NCBI GenBank assembly: GCA_902595555.1
Contig: CACJQM010000001.1
Span: 62,001-126,000, forward strand
Length of the DNA: 64,000 nt
Source of the DNA: an uncultured Bacteroidota bacterium
GTDB taxonomy: Bacteria > Bacteroidota > Bacteroidia > Flavobacteriales > Flavobacteriaceae
Direction: 5' to 3'
Both the position numbers and the translations under genes were made by a program. Positions 18,450 to 28,600 of the stretch are shown piece after piece; position 1 is the first letter of the stretch, and each line of letters opens with the position of its first letter. Below the pieces are notes generated by a model that saw nothing but the letters and a program-made list of their open reading frames with translations, was not told where the DNA came from and did not search any database.

Positions 18450-19784
18450 TTACCTAAACGTATCATTGGGAAATTCATATATACTTTCAAATCCTTTTGA
18501 ATTAATTGAAACAACAGAAAAGAGAAAATTATCGATAATAATTCCATCTAGAGTATATTCATTTTTCTTATTGATGACTTTACTAAATTCCCAATTCGGA
18601 GCTGATGTTGTTCGCCAATAGATTTTGTATCCTATTATGTCTTGGTTGTCTGAGTAATCCCATTTAAACTTCACAGATGGTTCAACAATACCACCAATTT
18701 TTAAGTTTTTTGGAGGTGGTGGAGACCATCCTAATAAAGCAAGGTTAACTGCATTTACAGCAGTTAGTTTTTTTGCATATTCAAAATTTACACCAGAAAT
18801 AACATCACCATAATTAATGTTGTTTTCTATCCTAATATCCTGATGTTGTCTGTTGTAATTTTCATTACTTTCCATAATTCTTACACCTGCAAAACCAAGA
18901 TCATTAAAAGGTCTGTGGTGTCCTCCTCTGCCAAATCTATCCAATCTGTAAACTAAATCTGGATTTAAATCAGGTAGATATTTTTTTGTTGAATTATAAA
19001 TAAATCTAGCTAGTTGTCTTGAATTTCCATCAACTTCTCCGCCATAAAATCTTCTCATGTATCGTTGACGATCAGATTCATTAGCAGGAACTGGTTCAGA
19101 AAAAATTCTAAAACTTTTATTATCAATCACACCATTAACACCCTCAATATTACCAATCATATCATTATTTAGTATACCAATAATATCCCAATTATTCTTT
19201 TTTGCATATTCAGCTAAACCTTTACCACCATAAAGACCTTGTTCTTCACCTGATAAACCAACATATACAATTGAATTATCAAATTTATGCTTGGATAAAA
19301 CTCTGGCAGCTTCAATTGTTCCAGCCATACCACTTGCATTATCATTGGCTCCTGGCGAATCAGAAATAAAGTCATTTGGGTCTGAAACTCTACTATCAAT
19401 ATCACCACTCATTAATACATATCTATTAGGATATTTTGACCCTCTTTGAATAGCTACAACATTATTAATCCAAACATCTTTAATTAATCTTAAGTTATTT
19501 TTTTTAAAATAATTTTTTTGATCAAAAACTTCTAAACAATTGTTGCAATCTTCAGAAATTGATTCAAATGTTTTTTTTATCCAACGCCGAGCAGCACCTA
19601 TTCCTCTTTCATTTGATACAGTATCACTCAAAGTGTGTCTGGTCCCAAAATTAGCAAGGGTTATTATATCATCTTTTATTCTTTCTTCTGAAATATCACT
19701 AATTATATTAAATATTACTTTATCATAATTATTTTGAGAATAAGCATTTAAGCTAATCAAGAAAAGAAAAATAAGAAACCTCAA
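18450..19784 (-). CDS. Secreted M28-family metallopeptidase with C-terminal FN3-like domain
   Basis: The 444-residue product has a signal peptide (1-16, ending NAYSQ) and an M28 zinc aminopeptidase domain. Likely zinc or catalytic sites are Asp in SGDIDSR, Asp in PGANDNASGMAG, the Glu pair in LSGEEQGLYGG, Asp in LNNDMIGN, and His in YNRQHQD. After about residue 355, a Pro stretch (SPPPPKN) leads into a fibronectin type III-like domain with FKWDYSDN and GYKIYWR. It is probably an exported enzyme for peptide uptake. The start appears to be TTG at 19784. Confidence 0.9.
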   Translation of the reverse strand: MRFLIFLFLISLNAYSQNNYDKVIFNIISDISEERIKDDIITLANFGTRHTLSDTVSNERGIGAARRWIKKTFESISEDCNNCLEVFDQKNYFKKNNLRLIKDVWINNVVAIQRGSKYPNRYVLMSGDIDSRVSDPNDFISDSPGANDNASGMAGTIEAARVLSKHKFDNSIVYVGLSGEEQGLYGGKGLAEYAKKNNWDIIGILNNDMIGNIEGVNGVIDNKSFRIFSEPVPANESDRQRYMRRFYGGEVDGNSRQLARFIYNSTKKYLPDLNPDLVYRLDRFGRGGHHRPFNDLGFAGVRIMESNENYNRQHQDIRIENNINYGDVISGVNFEYAKKLTAVNAVNLALLGWSPPPPKNLKIGGIVEPSVKFKWDYSDNQDIIGYKIYWRTTSAPNWEFSKVINKKNEYTLDGIIIDNFLFSVVSINSKGFESIYEFPNDTFR

Positions 19785-19799
19785 AATAAATAATTGATA

Positions 19800-21602
19800 T
19801 TAAAGATTGTATCTGTTTTCTTCACTGACAATTTTAGCAATTGTTCTTTTGAGTTCAATTGGTTTTGGATAGTTATAGTATTTGGTAAACCTTTTTAATC
19901 CCATTAATAGAAACTTTTGTTCACTACCTTCTGATAGAGAAAAAATCAATTCTCTTGATTTTGATATTATCATTTCACAGGCTTCAAACAAGTATAATTT
20001 ACTAATAGCTATTTGAGCATGATAATTATCAGTCCCAAATCTTTTGCAATTTTTTTCGGTTCTTAAAATTGCTGATTCTGACATATAAATTTCTATGAGT
20101 ATATCAGATATTGATAAAAGAACTTCTTGGTGATTTTCTAAATCCATACCATATTTCTTTAATCCAGCACCTGAAAGCATCAAAAATACCTTTTTCAAAT
20201 TATTTAAAACATATTTTTCCTCATCAAATAGATCTTCAAAATCAGGAACATCAAAAGATGGAATTTCAGTTAATTCATTAGCAACTTCTTCTGCCTTTTG
20301 CATTAAATCTAATTCTCCCTTCATGCCTTTTTTTATAAGCATTCCAATGGTAACTAGTCTATTAATTTCATTTGTCCCTTCATATATTCTAGCAATTCGA
20401 GAATCTCTCCATGCTGATTCCATGGGTGTCTCAGTTGAATAACCCATACCACCAAACACTTGAATACCCTGATCAGCACAGTTTTGAGCATCTTCAGAAA
20501 GTGCTACTTTTAATATTGAACATTCAATGACAAATTCTTCGACTCCTTTAAGTTCAGCTTCTTGATGAGATTTTCCTTCACTTTTTAGCTCTGCTATCCT
20601 ATCTTCAATATTTTTACCAGCTCTGTAAGTTGCAGATTCACCAACATAGGTATCCATTGCCATTTTTGCAATTTTTTCCTTGATCGCTCCAAAATCAATT
20701 ATTTTAGTTTTGAATTGCTCTCTTTCATTGGCATATTGAATACTTGCAGTAGTTACTCTTCTTTCAGCATCTAAACATGCAGCAGCAAGTTTAATTCTTC
20801 CAATATTTAATGCATTCATTGCAATTTTAAAACCTCCCCCTCTTTTAGAAAGCATATTTTCAACTGGCACCTTAGTTTCATTAAAAAATATTTGTCTTGT
20901 TGATGAGGAATGAATTCCAAGTTTTGATTCCTCTTTACCTAACTTGATACCGTTTTCAGGATTATTTTCAACTATAAAGGCTGTAATATTTTTATCATCC
21001 TCAATTCTGGCAAAGACAGTTAAAATATCTGCAAAACCAGCATTTGAAATCCACATTTTTTGACCAGTAATTAAATAATGTTTTTTATCATCACTGAGAA
21101 CAGCTTTAGTTTTACCATTATTGGCATCTGAACCAGCACTTGGTTCAGTTAAACAATAAGCTCCAATGTGTTCTCCTGTTGCAAGCTTTGGGATGTATTT
21201 TCTTTTTTGCTCATCTGTGCCATAAAGTAAAATTGGCATTGTTCCGATTCCTGTATGCGCGCCAAAAGCTGTTGAGGTTGACCCAGAACTTCCAGAAATA
21301 TAATCGCAAACAAGCATTGATGATGTAAAAGGCATTCCAAGGCCTCCATATTCCTCAGGAACATTAACTCCTAAAAAGCCTAAGTTTCCGGCTTTTTTCA
21401 TCACATCAGCAGTTAGCTGGTAATTATGAGTTTCAAATTCATGTTTTTTTGACCATATTTCTTTGTCAGTGAAATCTTTAACTGCATCACGCATCATTTT
21501 TTGCTCCTCACTAAAATCTTCGGGTGTAAATATTTCGTCACTTAGAGTTTCTCTTGTAATAAACTCACCTCCTTTTATAATTTTTTCTTTTGTAATTTCC
21601 AT
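19800..21602 (-). CDS. Acyl-CoA dehydrogenase (long form)
   Basis: The FAD enzyme carries out the first oxidation step of beta-oxidation. The 600-residue product has the N-terminal helical and beta domains (CLTEPSAGSDANN, KMWISNAGFADI), the C-terminal helical domain with FGGMGYSTETPMESAWRD and YEGTNEINR, and an extra helical extension of about 150 residues, as in long-chain/VLCAD-like enzymes. It is the last gene of the marR-fadB-fadA operon, two bases after the thiolase stop. The electron-transfer partner ETF is not in the window. Confidence 0.95.
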   Translation of the reverse strand: MEITKEKIIKGGEFITRETLSDEIFTPEDFSEEQKMMRDAVKDFTDKEIWSKKHEFETHNYQLTADVMKKAGNLGFLGVNVPEEYGGLGMPFTSSMLVCDYISGSSGSTSTAFGAHTGIGTMPILLYGTDEQKRKYIPKLATGEHIGAYCLTEPSAGSDANNGKTKAVLSDDKKHYLITGQKMWISNAGFADILTVFARIEDDKNITAFIVENNPENGIKLGKEESKLGIHSSSTRQIFFNETKVPVENMLSKRGGGFKIAMNALNIGRIKLAAACLDAERRVTTASIQYANEREQFKTKIIDFGAIKEKIAKMAMDTYVGESATYRAGKNIEDRIAELKSEGKSHQEAELKGVEEFVIECSILKVALSEDAQNCADQGIQVFGGMGYSTETPMESAWRDSRIARIYEGTNEINRLVTIGMLIKKGMKGELDLMQKAEEVANELTEIPSFDVPDFEDLFDEEKYVLNNLKKVFLMLSGAGLKKYGMDLENHQEVLLSISDILIEIYMSESAILRTEKNCKRFGTDNYHAQIAISKLYLFEACEMIISKSRELIFSLSEGSEQKFLLMGLKRFTKYYNYPKPIELKRTIAKIVSEENRYNL

Positions 21603-21604
21603 TT

Positions 21605-22786
21605 TTATAATATTTCAAAAATTCCTGCGGCTCCTTGGCCAGTTCCAACACACATAGTTACCATTCCGTATTTCAACTTTCTTTGTTTCATTTCATCAAA
21701 TAACTGTACTGAAAGTTTAGCACCTGAGCATCCTAATGGATGACCCAGTGCAATTGCACCTCCGTTAACATTAATAATATTTTTATCAAGATTTAACTCA
21801 TTTATTACAGCAATCGATTGTGATGCGAATGCCTCATTAAGTTCAATCAATTCAATATCATTAATTTTCATATTTGCTTGTTTTAGCGCTTTTGGAACAG
21901 CTCTTACTGGCCCCATACCCATTATTTTAGGTGGAAGACCTGCTACACTATAACTAACAAGCTTAGCAATAGGTTCAATATTTAATTTTTTTAACATATC
22001 CTCACTTACAATCATTACAAAAGCAGCACCATCACTCATTTGTGAAGAATTACCAGCTGTTACAGATCCACTTGACGAGAATACTGGTCGTAATTTTGAT
22101 AACGCTTCAATACTAGTGTCTTTTCTAGGCCCTTGATCTTGATTAAAAGTAGTTTGTCTTTCTTTTTTCTTTAAATTTTCATCTAAATAAACCTCATTAA
22201 CAGTTATCGGGGCAATCTGTGAATCAAATTTCTTTTCTTCCAATGCTTTCACAGCTTTTTGATGAGATTCATAAGCGAATTTATCTTGATCCTCTCTTGA
22301 AACACTATATTGATTTGCAACTTCCTCAGCAGTTAATCCCATACCCCAATAGTAATCCTCTTTTCCTTTGGATACAGTATTATAATTAGGAACAGGTTTA
22401 AAACCTGTCATTGGTATATAGCTCATACTTTCAACACCACCAGCAATAATACATTCTGACATGCCTGATCTAATTTTTGCTGTAGCAACTGCAATTGTTT
22501 CCAATCCAGATGCACAAAATCTATTAATGGTAACACCCGGTACATCATCTACTTTAAGACCCATCAAAGAAATTAATCTAGCTACATTAAAGCCCTGTTC
22601 AGCCTCAGGCATCGCATTACCGACAATTAAATCATCAATTTGTGTTTTATCAAATCCAGGAATTTGTGATATTAAATATTCAATAGTTTCTGCAGCAAGT
22701 TCATCTGGTCTTTTGAACTTAAAAAACCCTCTTGGTGCTTTACCAACAGCAGTTCTGTAAGCTTTTACTATATATGCTTCTCTCAT
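21605..22786 (-). CDS. Acetyl-CoA C-acyltransferase (3-ketoacyl-CoA thiolase)
   Basis: Thiolase cleaves 3-ketoacyl-CoA to acetyl-CoA and a shortened acyl-CoA. The 393-residue product shows the nucleophile Cys in NRFCASGLETIA (about 89), the His signature GGAIALGHPLGCSGA and the second catalytic Cys in MCVGTGQGAA. The N-terminus is REAYIVKAYRTAVGKAPRG. It lies between the multifunctional enzyme and the acyl-CoA dehydrogenase with one- or two-base gaps, so it is the degradative (FadA/FadI-like) enzyme of this operon. Confidence 0.95.
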   Translation of the reverse strand: MREAYIVKAYRTAVGKAPRGFFKFKRPDELAAETIEYLISQIPGFDKTQIDDLIVGNAMPEAEQGFNVARLISLMGLKVDDVPGVTINRFCASGLETIAVATAKIRSGMSECIIAGGVESMSYIPMTGFKPVPNYNTVSKGKEDYYWGMGLTAEEVANQYSVSREDQDKFAYESHQKAVKALEEKKFDSQIAPITVNEVYLDENLKKKERQTTFNQDQGPRKDTSIEALSKLRPVFSSSGSVTAGNSSQMSDGAAFVMIVSEDMLKKLNIEPIAKLVSYSVAGLPPKIMGMGPVRAVPKALKQANMKINDIELIELNEAFASQSIAVINELNLDKNIINVNGGAIALGHPLGCSGAKLSVQLFDEMKQRKLKYGMVTMCVGTGQGAAGIFEIL

Positions 22787-22787
22787 A

Positions 22788-25193
22788 TTAATTTCTTAAT
22801 GGTTTTCCGTTTTTTAACATATACTGGATTCTTTCCAGCGTTTTCTTCTCACCACATAGCGATAAGAAAGCTTCTCTTTCAAGGTCTAATAAATATTGTT
22901 CAGAAACTAATGTTGCTTGAGATAGTTCCCCTCCGCATAAAACGTTTGCAATTTTGTTAGCTATTTTTTTATCATGTTCTGAAATATATCCCCCAGCTAG
23001 CATTGAATCTGCGCCAACGTAAAGCATGCCAAGCCCTTGTTTTCCTAAAACTTTGATATCATTTTTTGGAATTGGTTTGGTGTAACCCATATCATACATG
23101 TTTAATGCAACATTTTTAGCAATCGAAATTTGATTTTTTTTATTCATTACAACATGATCTCTTCCCTTGACTAGGTAATCTAAATCAAAGCCTTCATGTG
23201 CAGATGTAGCAGTTTTAGCCATACCAATATTTATAAAATATTCTTGCAGTAAGTTTACTTCAACATCGTTAGGTCTAAATGTTTCAGAAGCTCTAAGAGC
23301 CATTTCTTTTAAACCACCTCCCCCAGGTACAAGACCTACACCAACTTCGACAAGACCAATATATGTTTCACTGTAAGCAACTAGTTTATCACAATGCAAA
23401 CAAACCTCACATCCACCTCCAAGTGTATATCCATGTGGAGCGCCTATGACAGGAATTGAGGAATATCTTAATTTCATCATTGTGTTTTGAAACATTTTCA
23501 TGAAATAATTTAATTCATCATACTCTTGTTCAACAGATGCTAGAAAAATTACACTTATGTCCGCTCCAGCAGAAAAATGAGGTGATTCATTTCCTAAAAC
23601 TAAACCTTTATAGTTAGCTTCCGCCAAATCAACAGATTTGTCTAATGCTTGAATTATATTTTGATTGATAGAATTCATCTTGGATCCGAACTCTAGATTC
23701 AAAATATTATCTCCAATATCTATTAATCTTGCTTCTTTATTTGACCATACAACTTTGTTGTTGGGTGAATTTTTTAGAATTATAAAACCTTCTTGTCCAG
23801 GGATTTTTATGTATGATTTTGTCTTTTTATCATAACATTCATTAAATCCATTTTTTGTAGAGTAAAAATTATTATGATTGCTTGAAATCATTTCAGAAAC
23901 CCACTTCGCTGGCTCTAAATCAAACTTTTTCATTAATTCGACACCTTCTTTTACTCCAATGTAATTCCAAATTTCAAAAGGTCCTTCTTTCCATCCAAAT
24001 CCCGCTCTAAGTGCTGAGTCTATACTGTGTATATCTTCAGAAATTTCTGGGATTCTATTCTGAACGTAAGCAAACGTTTTAGCAAAAACTTCTCTGTAGA
24101 AATCTGATGCCGTATCATCACCACTAACTAATATTTTAAATTTATCAGCTCTATTTTTAGCTTTTCTAGCGGCATTAAGTGTTTCAAAATTTACTTTTTT
24201 TTGCTCTTTGTACTCAAATGATTTTAGATCTAAAGATAGAATCTTTGACTTTCCATCCTTTCCTTTAATTTTTTTGTAAAAACCTTGCTTGGTTTTGCTA
24301 CCAAGCATTTTCTCATCTAACATCCTTTTAAGAAAATCTGGCAGTTTGAAAACATCCCTGTATTCATCTTTTGGACAATTTTCATATATCCCATTAGCTA
24401 CGTGACATAAAGTATCTAATCCAACTACATCAGCTGTTCTGAAGGTTGCAGATTTGGGTCTACCAATGGCAGTACCGGTTAACTTATCTATTTCTTCAAC
24501 ACTAAACTCACCATTTTTTACTTGATGAAATAGACTTTGAATACCAAAAGTTCCAATTCTATTTCCAATAAAAGCAGGTGTATCTTTAGCAAGAACAGAT
24601 GTTTTGCCCAAAAACTTTTCACCATATTCCATCAAAAAATCTAGTACACTTTTGTCGCAGTTAGGACCAGGAATAACTTCGAACAAATTCAAATATCGCG
24701 GTGGATTAAAAAAATGTGTTATGGCAAAATTTTTCTTAAAATCATCGGATCTTCCTTCATTCATAAGTTTTATAGGAATACCTGATGTATTTGATGTAAC
24801 CAGAGTTCCCTCAGTTCTATGCCTTTCAACTAAATCAAAAACAGTTTTTTTAATTTCTAATTTTTCAACAACAACCTCAATAATCCAATCAACTTCACTT
24901 ATTTTATTTATATCATCTTCAAAATTCCCTAATGTTACTCTTTTAATGAACTTTTTATTATATATAGGTGATGGCTTTGATTTGATACATTTATTAAACA
25001 TATCATTTACAATTCTATTTTTAACTTCTTTACTTTCCAGAGACAAATTTTTCTTTTTTTCCGATTCATTTAGTTCCTTTGGGCATATGTCCAATAGTAA
25101 AACTTCAACACCAATGTTTGCAAAATGACAAGCAATTCCTGAACCCATAATTCCTGATCCCAGTACAGCTATATTTGATATTTTTTTATTCAT
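22788..25193 (-). CDS. 3-hydroxyacyl-CoA dehydrogenase / enoyl-CoA hydratase multifunctional protein
   Basis: The 801-residue protein combines two beta-oxidation steps. Residues 1-300 form the NAD-binding dehydrogenase (AVLGSGIMGSGIACHFAN, NTSGIPI, ITHFFNPPR) followed by its C-terminal dimerisation domains. Residues from about 500 form a crotonase domain with the oxyanion-hole segment FSAGADIS and GGGCEVCLHCD, and EVGVGLVPGGGG. This order, dehydrogenase first and hydratase last, is reversed from E. coli FadB. The ATG overlaps the marR stop by one base (TAATG). Confidence 0.94.
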   Translation of the reverse strand: MNKKISNIAVLGSGIMGSGIACHFANIGVEVLLLDICPKELNESEKKKNLSLESKEVKNRIVNDMFNKCIKSKPSPIYNKKFIKRVTLGNFEDDINKISEVDWIIEVVVEKLEIKKTVFDLVERHRTEGTLVTSNTSGIPIKLMNEGRSDDFKKNFAITHFFNPPRYLNLFEVIPGPNCDKSVLDFLMEYGEKFLGKTSVLAKDTPAFIGNRIGTFGIQSLFHQVKNGEFSVEEIDKLTGTAIGRPKSATFRTADVVGLDTLCHVANGIYENCPKDEYRDVFKLPDFLKRMLDEKMLGSKTKQGFYKKIKGKDGKSKILSLDLKSFEYKEQKKVNFETLNAARKAKNRADKFKILVSGDDTASDFYREVFAKTFAYVQNRIPEISEDIHSIDSALRAGFGWKEGPFEIWNYIGVKEGVELMKKFDLEPAKWVSEMISSNHNNFYSTKNGFNECYDKKTKSYIKIPGQEGFIILKNSPNNKVVWSNKEARLIDIGDNILNLEFGSKMNSINQNIIQALDKSVDLAEANYKGLVLGNESPHFSAGADISVIFLASVEQEYDELNYFMKMFQNTMMKLRYSSIPVIGAPHGYTLGGGCEVCLHCDKLVAYSETYIGLVEVGVGLVPGGGGLKEMALRASETFRPNDVEVNLLQEYFINIGMAKTATSAHEGFDLDYLVKGRDHVVMNKKNQISIAKNVALNMYDMGYTKPIPKNDIKVLGKQGLGMLYVGADSMLAGGYISEHDKKIANKIANVLCGGELSQATLVSEQYLLDLEREAFLSLCGEKKTLERIQYMLKNGKPLRN

Positions 25194-25618
25194 TAATCGA
25201 TTTCTTTATTTTTTATAATAATATTTATCTTATCCATTACGTCTAGAAAAATATCCAAGTCTTTTTTTCCTACCTTTTCATAGACTGCTTTATTAAATTT
25301 GTAACCAATTTTTTTAGCTAGGTTTCTGTGATCTAATCCCTCTTGAGTAAGTTTTATTAAAACACCACGCTTATCATTTGGGTTATCAACTCTAACTATA
25401 AGATTGTGTTTTTCCATTGACTTTAAGGTTCTAGATAGACTAGTTGATTGCATACCCATTTTTGGACCTAAGGATGTCGATGGTGTTCCATTGTTGGGAT
25501 CTAAATTCAATAGCGCTTGGGCATGAGCCAATGTTCCACCGTATTTTTTTGCTTCCTCATTGTACATTTTAAAAATGGATTGCCATGTATATCTAAGAGC
25601 GTGTTCAATATATTTCAT
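25193..25618 (-). CDS. MarR-family transcriptional regulator of the beta-oxidation operon
   Basis: This is a winged-helix regulator of about 141 residues. I prefer the ATG at 25618 (MKYIEHALRYTWQSIF); the open frame continues seven residues further but that part is not family-like. The recognition helix lies around MQSTSLSRTLKSMEKHNL, with the wing at NDKRGVLIKLT. It is the first gene of the operon with the dehydrogenase/hydratase, thiolase and acyl-CoA dehydrogenase. A perfect 18-base palindrome lies 26 bases upstream and is its likely operator, so it probably represses the operon until an acyl-CoA or fatty acid binds (inference). Confidence 0.92.
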   Translation of the reverse strand: MKYIEHALRYTWQSIFKMYNEEAKKYGGTLAHAQALLNLDPNNGTPSTSLGPKMGMQSTSLSRTLKSMEKHNLIVRVDNPNDKRGVLIKLTQEGLDHRNLAKKIGYKFNKAVYEKVGKKDLDIFLDVMDKINIIIKNKEID

Positions 25619-25643
25619 AGGTAATAATAAATATAACAAAAAA

Positions 25644-25661
25644 TACTATGCACGCATAGTA
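25644..25661. promoter_or_regulatory. Palindromic operator for the MarR regulator
   Basis: TACTATGCACGCATAGTA has perfect 8-base arms around a 2-base centre. It lies between the marR start (25618) and the purL stop (25670), where the operon promoter must be. Size and symmetry fit a MarR dimer site. Confidence 0.75.
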
Positions 25662-25669
25662 AAATAGAA

Positions 25670-28600
25670 TTATTTTAACCAATTATACGCATTGATAAAG
25701 GCGTATATCCATGGTGATATATCATCTGAATTTTTTGGGTTAGGGTAATAACCCCAATTCCATGGAAAGGTAGATCTTTCAAGGTGAGGCATCATAGCTA
25801 TGTGTCTTCCATCTTTGCTAGCTATGATTGCAGTGTCATAATCTGAACCATTTGGATTGGTAGGAAATTCTGAACTGGAATATTTTCCAATGATATTGTA
25901 ATCTTTTTCCTTTTGTGGCAAGCTAAATCTTCCTTCACCATGGGCTGACCAAATACCCAACTCTGTATCTTCAAAATCTTTAAACATTATAGAGTTATTT
26001 GAAGCAATCTTTACACTCGTGAATATACATTCAAACTTGTTCGATTCATTGAATTCCATTTTCGGTTTGATTTCATGCTCTGGGTGGAGTAGGCCTAACT
26101 CAATAAATAATTGACATCCATTACATACACCAAGTGATAACGTGTCACTTCTTTCATAGAATTTCTTTAAGCTTGAGTTAGCTTTTTCATTATATATAAA
26201 TGATCCTGCCCAACCTTTTGCAGATCCAAGCACATCAGAATTAGAAAAACCTCCTACTGCAACTAAAAATTTTATATCATTTAGATCTTCTTTTCCTGAA
26301 ATTAGATCTGTCATATGAACATCTCTTACATCAAATCCTGAAATATGCATTGCATATGCCATCTCTCTTTCAGAATTACTTCCTTTATCTCTGATAATTG
26401 CTGCCTTAACTTTTTGATTTGTTTTAAAAGTAAATTTGGATTTAAACCAGCTTGGAAACTTGAAATTTAGATTGTTAGAATTTAGGTTGTCATACCTTTC
26501 TTTAGCTTTATTATCTCCACTCTGTAGTTTGTCAAGAAGGTATGATTTTTTAAACCATTTTTTTCTGTATTCAATAATATCTAAACTTAGATTGAAATCA
26601 TTTTTTACTAAATTCAATTGGTTATTTTTTGTTATAGAACCAATTTTATGATATTTAATATTGGATTGATTTAAGTGACCCTCTATACTATTTTTTGCTT
26701 GAAATATAATACCATGATTTTCACTAAATAATAATTTAGTTATATCTTCTTCATCTATACTAGTAAGATCAATATCCAAGCCTATTTCGACACTTACAAA
26801 ACACATTTCCAAAAGCGATACTAATATTCCTCCTGAACTTATGTCATGCCCTGAAAATATAAGTCCCTCTCTTATAAGAAGTTGAATTGAATTAAAAATA
26901 TTTTTAAAATTATCAGAAGATGTAATGTCATTACATTTATTACCAATTTTATTATTCACTTGATATAGTGCAGATCCACCAAGTTGGTACTCGCATGATG
27001 ACATGTCAATATAATATAAATACGATTCATCATGTTTCAAGTATGGCTCAATAGTCTTTTTAAAATCATCACTATGACCTGTTGCTGAAATAATAACAGT
27101 TCCTGGTGCTAAAACTTCCTTGTCCGGGTACTTTTGTTTCATTGACATTGAATCCTTACCTGTAGGAACATTTATACCTAATTCGATACAAAAATCTGAA
27201 CAAGCTTTTACTGCATCATATAGTCTTGAATTTTCACCTTCATTATTAGCAGGCCACATCCAATTTGCAGAAAGGGAAACAGATCTCAATCCATCTTTCA
27301 AGGGAGACCAAATTAAATTCGTTAATGCTTCACCAATAGAATTTCTACTACCTGATGCAGGATCAATTAAACTTGTTATTGGTGAGTGTCCAATAGATGT
27401 TACTACTCCATGATTTGAATTAAAATCTAAGGCCATAACTCCACAATTATTGAGAGGAAGTTGAAGTGGGCCAGTACACTGTTGTAATGCAACTTTACCA
27501 GTGACACATCTATCAACTTTATTTGTAAGCCAATCTTTACAGGCGACAGATTCAAGGTCTAAAACTTTATCAAGATTATTTTTAATTTCTTTTTCATCAT
27601 AAAGCATATTAGAGAAAGAGGTTTCTTGTTTTTTATCCTTCAAAATTGTTTTTGGAGAGTTTCCAAAAAAATCTTCAAGGCTTAAGTCAATAATTGTTTT
27701 GTTATCTTTTTTTGAATTCACCAAAAATCTCGAATTTTCTTTTACTTCACCTACAACGTATATCGGTGCATTTTCACGAGCACATATTTTTTTGAGCTTA
27801 TCCAAATCATCAGGGTGAATAACTAATCCCATTCTTTCCTGAGACTCATTACCAATTATTTCTTTTGCGGAAAGAGTTTTATCACCAATTGGTAAATCAT
27901 CTACATTTAAAACACCTCCACTTTCTTCAACAAGCTCTGAAATACAATTTAAATGTCCTCCAGCTCCATGATCATGAATTGACTTTATAAAGTTATTATC
28001 TGATTCAACCACTGCTCTTATGGCATTTGAAACTCTTTTTTGCATTTCTGGATTAGATCTTTGCACTGCATTTAACTCAATTCCTGAACTATAATTTCCA
28101 GTTTCTGTTGACGAAACAGCTGCTCCACCCATTCCAATTCGGTAGTTATCACCCCCAAGAACAATAATTAGATCACCTTCTTGTATTTTCTTTTTCTTTG
28201 AATCAGAGTATTTTCCAAAACCAATGCCACCGGCTAACATTATAACTTTATCAAACCCATAGAGCTTATTTTTTTCTTTATGTTCAAAAGTCAATAATGA
28301 ACCTGAAATTAAGGGCTGTCCAAATTTATTTCCAAAATCAGAGGCACCATTTGATGCTTTTATTAATATTTCTATTGGTTTTTGATAAAGCCAATTTCTT
28401 TCATTAAAACCAATTTTTGAATCATTAATTCTAGGGTAGGGAGTCATGTATACTGCGGTTCCAGCTAATGGTAATGAGCCCTGACCACCAGCTAATCTAT
28501 CCCTTATTTCTCCTCCTGAACCTGTTGCAGCACCACTAAAAGGCTCAACAGTTGTAGGAAAATTATGAGTTTCTGCTTTTAATGATATTACAGATTTAAA

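Noticed and set aside
24604-25128. A 174-codon plus-strand open frame inside the beta-oxidation multifunctional gene
   Set aside because: It lies fully inside a well-conserved gene on the other strand and has no recognisable protein pattern.
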